A stretch of 64,000 nucleotides of DNA. Origin: Kiritimatiellia bacterium. Its GTDB lineage: Bacteria > Verrucomicrobiota > Kiritimatiellia > RFP12 > UBA1067. The translations under genes and the position numbers were made by a program. Shown piece by piece: positions 63,593 to 64,000 of the stretch (within the stretch, counting starts at the first letter, position 1; every line of letters begins with the position of its first letter). The notes beneath the pieces are model-generated. The model was not told the origin of the DNA. It ran no database searches and worked only from the letters and a program-made list of their open reading frames with translations. The DNA is taken from NCBI GenBank assembly GCA_017525225.1, contig JAFXTB010000162.1:20270-84269 (forward strand), written 5' to 3'.

Positions 63593-63601
63593 TGCTAGAA
63601 T
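63593..63601 (+). promoter_or_regulatory. Extended -10 promoter of the AraC-type gene, leaderless spacing
   Basis: TGCTAGAAT: TAGAAT at 63596-63601 with an extended TG. The ATG at 63608 follows after 6 nt. Confidence 0.65.
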
Positions 63602-63607
63602 GAGTCC

Positions 63608-64000
63608 ATGCGCGAAAAAGCATACTCCGTGGACGTCTACGACGATCCCATACTGCACTACAGCCAGCCCGGCGAGAGAAGCCTGGACCTCAGGAAGATG
63701 GGGGTTACATGCGTTCCGCGTCTCGGCTTCAGCAGTCACAGCCGCATCAGAACCGGCACGGGATTCCACCGCCATCCAGGCTGTCTGGAGATATGCATGT
63801 GCCTTCGCGGCAATCTCTACTTCGAGTCCGAAGGAATCCAGTTCCCCTTCTTTCCCGGGCGGGTGTTCGTGTCGCGTCCAGACCAGCCGCACCGCATGCT
63901 CAACAGCCCCAAGGGGTTGCGCGTGATGGACCTGCTATTCTCGCTTCCGAAGAAGGGACGCTCCGTCCTGAATCTGCCTTCCGGTGAATGCGCGTGGCTC
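63608..64000 (+). CDS. AraC-family regulator, N-terminal cupin part (runs off window)
   Basis: 131 codons are visible, with no stop before the edge. The protein begins MREKAYSVDVYDDPILHYS and contains a cupin/ligand-binding pattern (RTGTGFHRHPGCLEICMCLR, then FPGRVFVSRPDQPHRM), as in AraC activators with a sugar-binding arm. The helix-turn-helix would lie beyond the window. Divergent from the sugar operon, it is its likely regulator. The start is set by a -10 box 6 nt upstream. Confidence 0.8.
   Translation, partial: MREKAYSVDVYDDPILHYSQPGERSLDLRKMGVTCVPRLGFSSHSRIRTGTGFHRHPGCLEICMCLRGNLYFESEGIQFPFFPGRVFVSRPDQPHRMLNSPKGLRVMDLLFSLPKKGRSVLNLPSGECAWL

Noticed and set aside
1..64000. tRNA or rRNA genes
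   Set aside because: No cloverleaf with GTTCGA-type T-loop and matching arms, and no rRNA-like stretch was seen; a covariance search would be more sensitive.

Overview
The window looks like a chromosomal segment of a GC-rich anaerobe of the PVC superphylum, most likely a gut- or rumen-type Kiritimatiellota (Verrucomicrobiota sensu lato). This is inferred from gene style and not from a marker search. The signs are two PEP-CTERM proteins with the IPEPSGGMLFLLG signature, an autotransporter-repeat-type secreted protein, a giant secreted protein built of BspA-type LRR, beta-helix, CARDB, PKD, Calx-beta and InlB-like modules, three SUMF1-like secreted paralogues, an ECF sigma factor/Ser-Thr kinase pair, and a recurrent extended -10 promoter (consensus TTTTGGTATAAT).

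Layout. 1-7646 (-): a giant secreted protein running off the left edge. 7791-20978 (-): a ten-gene, mostly overlapping operon headed by glycyl-tRNA synthetase. It continues with a hydrazine-synthase-alpha-like dihaem protein, a sugar isomerase-like protein, a DapA-like aldolase, an aldo/keto reductase, a Gfo/Idh dehydrogenase, an SDR, a GSA-aminomutase-like PLP enzyme, an SSS symporter and an AXE1-type esterase, and ends at an intrinsic terminator. 21126-25627 (-): four separate secreted or membrane proteins. 25832-36375 (+): a 9-codon leader ORF, sigma factor and kinase, then a probable structured RNA, then lipoproteins/coiled-coil proteins, a UDG-like protein, a zinc-finger/TM2 membrane protein, three unknown proteins and an LRR protein. 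This stretch is partly AT-richer than its surroundings. 36434-37857: a gene remnant, a 788-bp nested palindromic element with 24-bp terminal inverted repeats, and a DUF3791/DUF3990-like pair. 37983-39101 (+): alanine racemase. 39089-46236 (-): an operon of six overlapping or closely spaced genes (peptide-binding protein, ruvC, AKR-ferredoxin, polyferredoxin, TIGR02757 protein, glycerol-1-phosphate dehydrogenase). 46293-47180 (-): an LpxL-type acyltransferase. 47249-63484 (-): a thirteen-gene operon that repeats much of the first one (Gfo/Idh, isomerase, PLP aminotransferase, SSS symporter, SDR) and then encodes secreted TIM-barrel, TolB-like and SUMF1-like proteins. A divergent AraC-type regulator runs off the right edge.

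How it fits together (inference). The two long minus-strand operons look like parallel import and catabolism routes for sugar or amino-sugar derivatives: secreted hydrolases or binding proteins, a sodium symporter, then NAD-dependent dehydrogenases, isomerases and PLP enzymes. The AraC protein is the probable regulator of the second. The plus-strand sigma/kinase region is the most unusual part and the best candidate for an undescribed module. Across the window, seven start codons sit 6-7 nt behind a good -10 box, which implies routine leaderless transcription. Four copies of a small palindrome, three of them inside coding sequence, suggest a protein-invading repeat family. No tRNA, rRNA, CRISPR array or transposase gene was seen.
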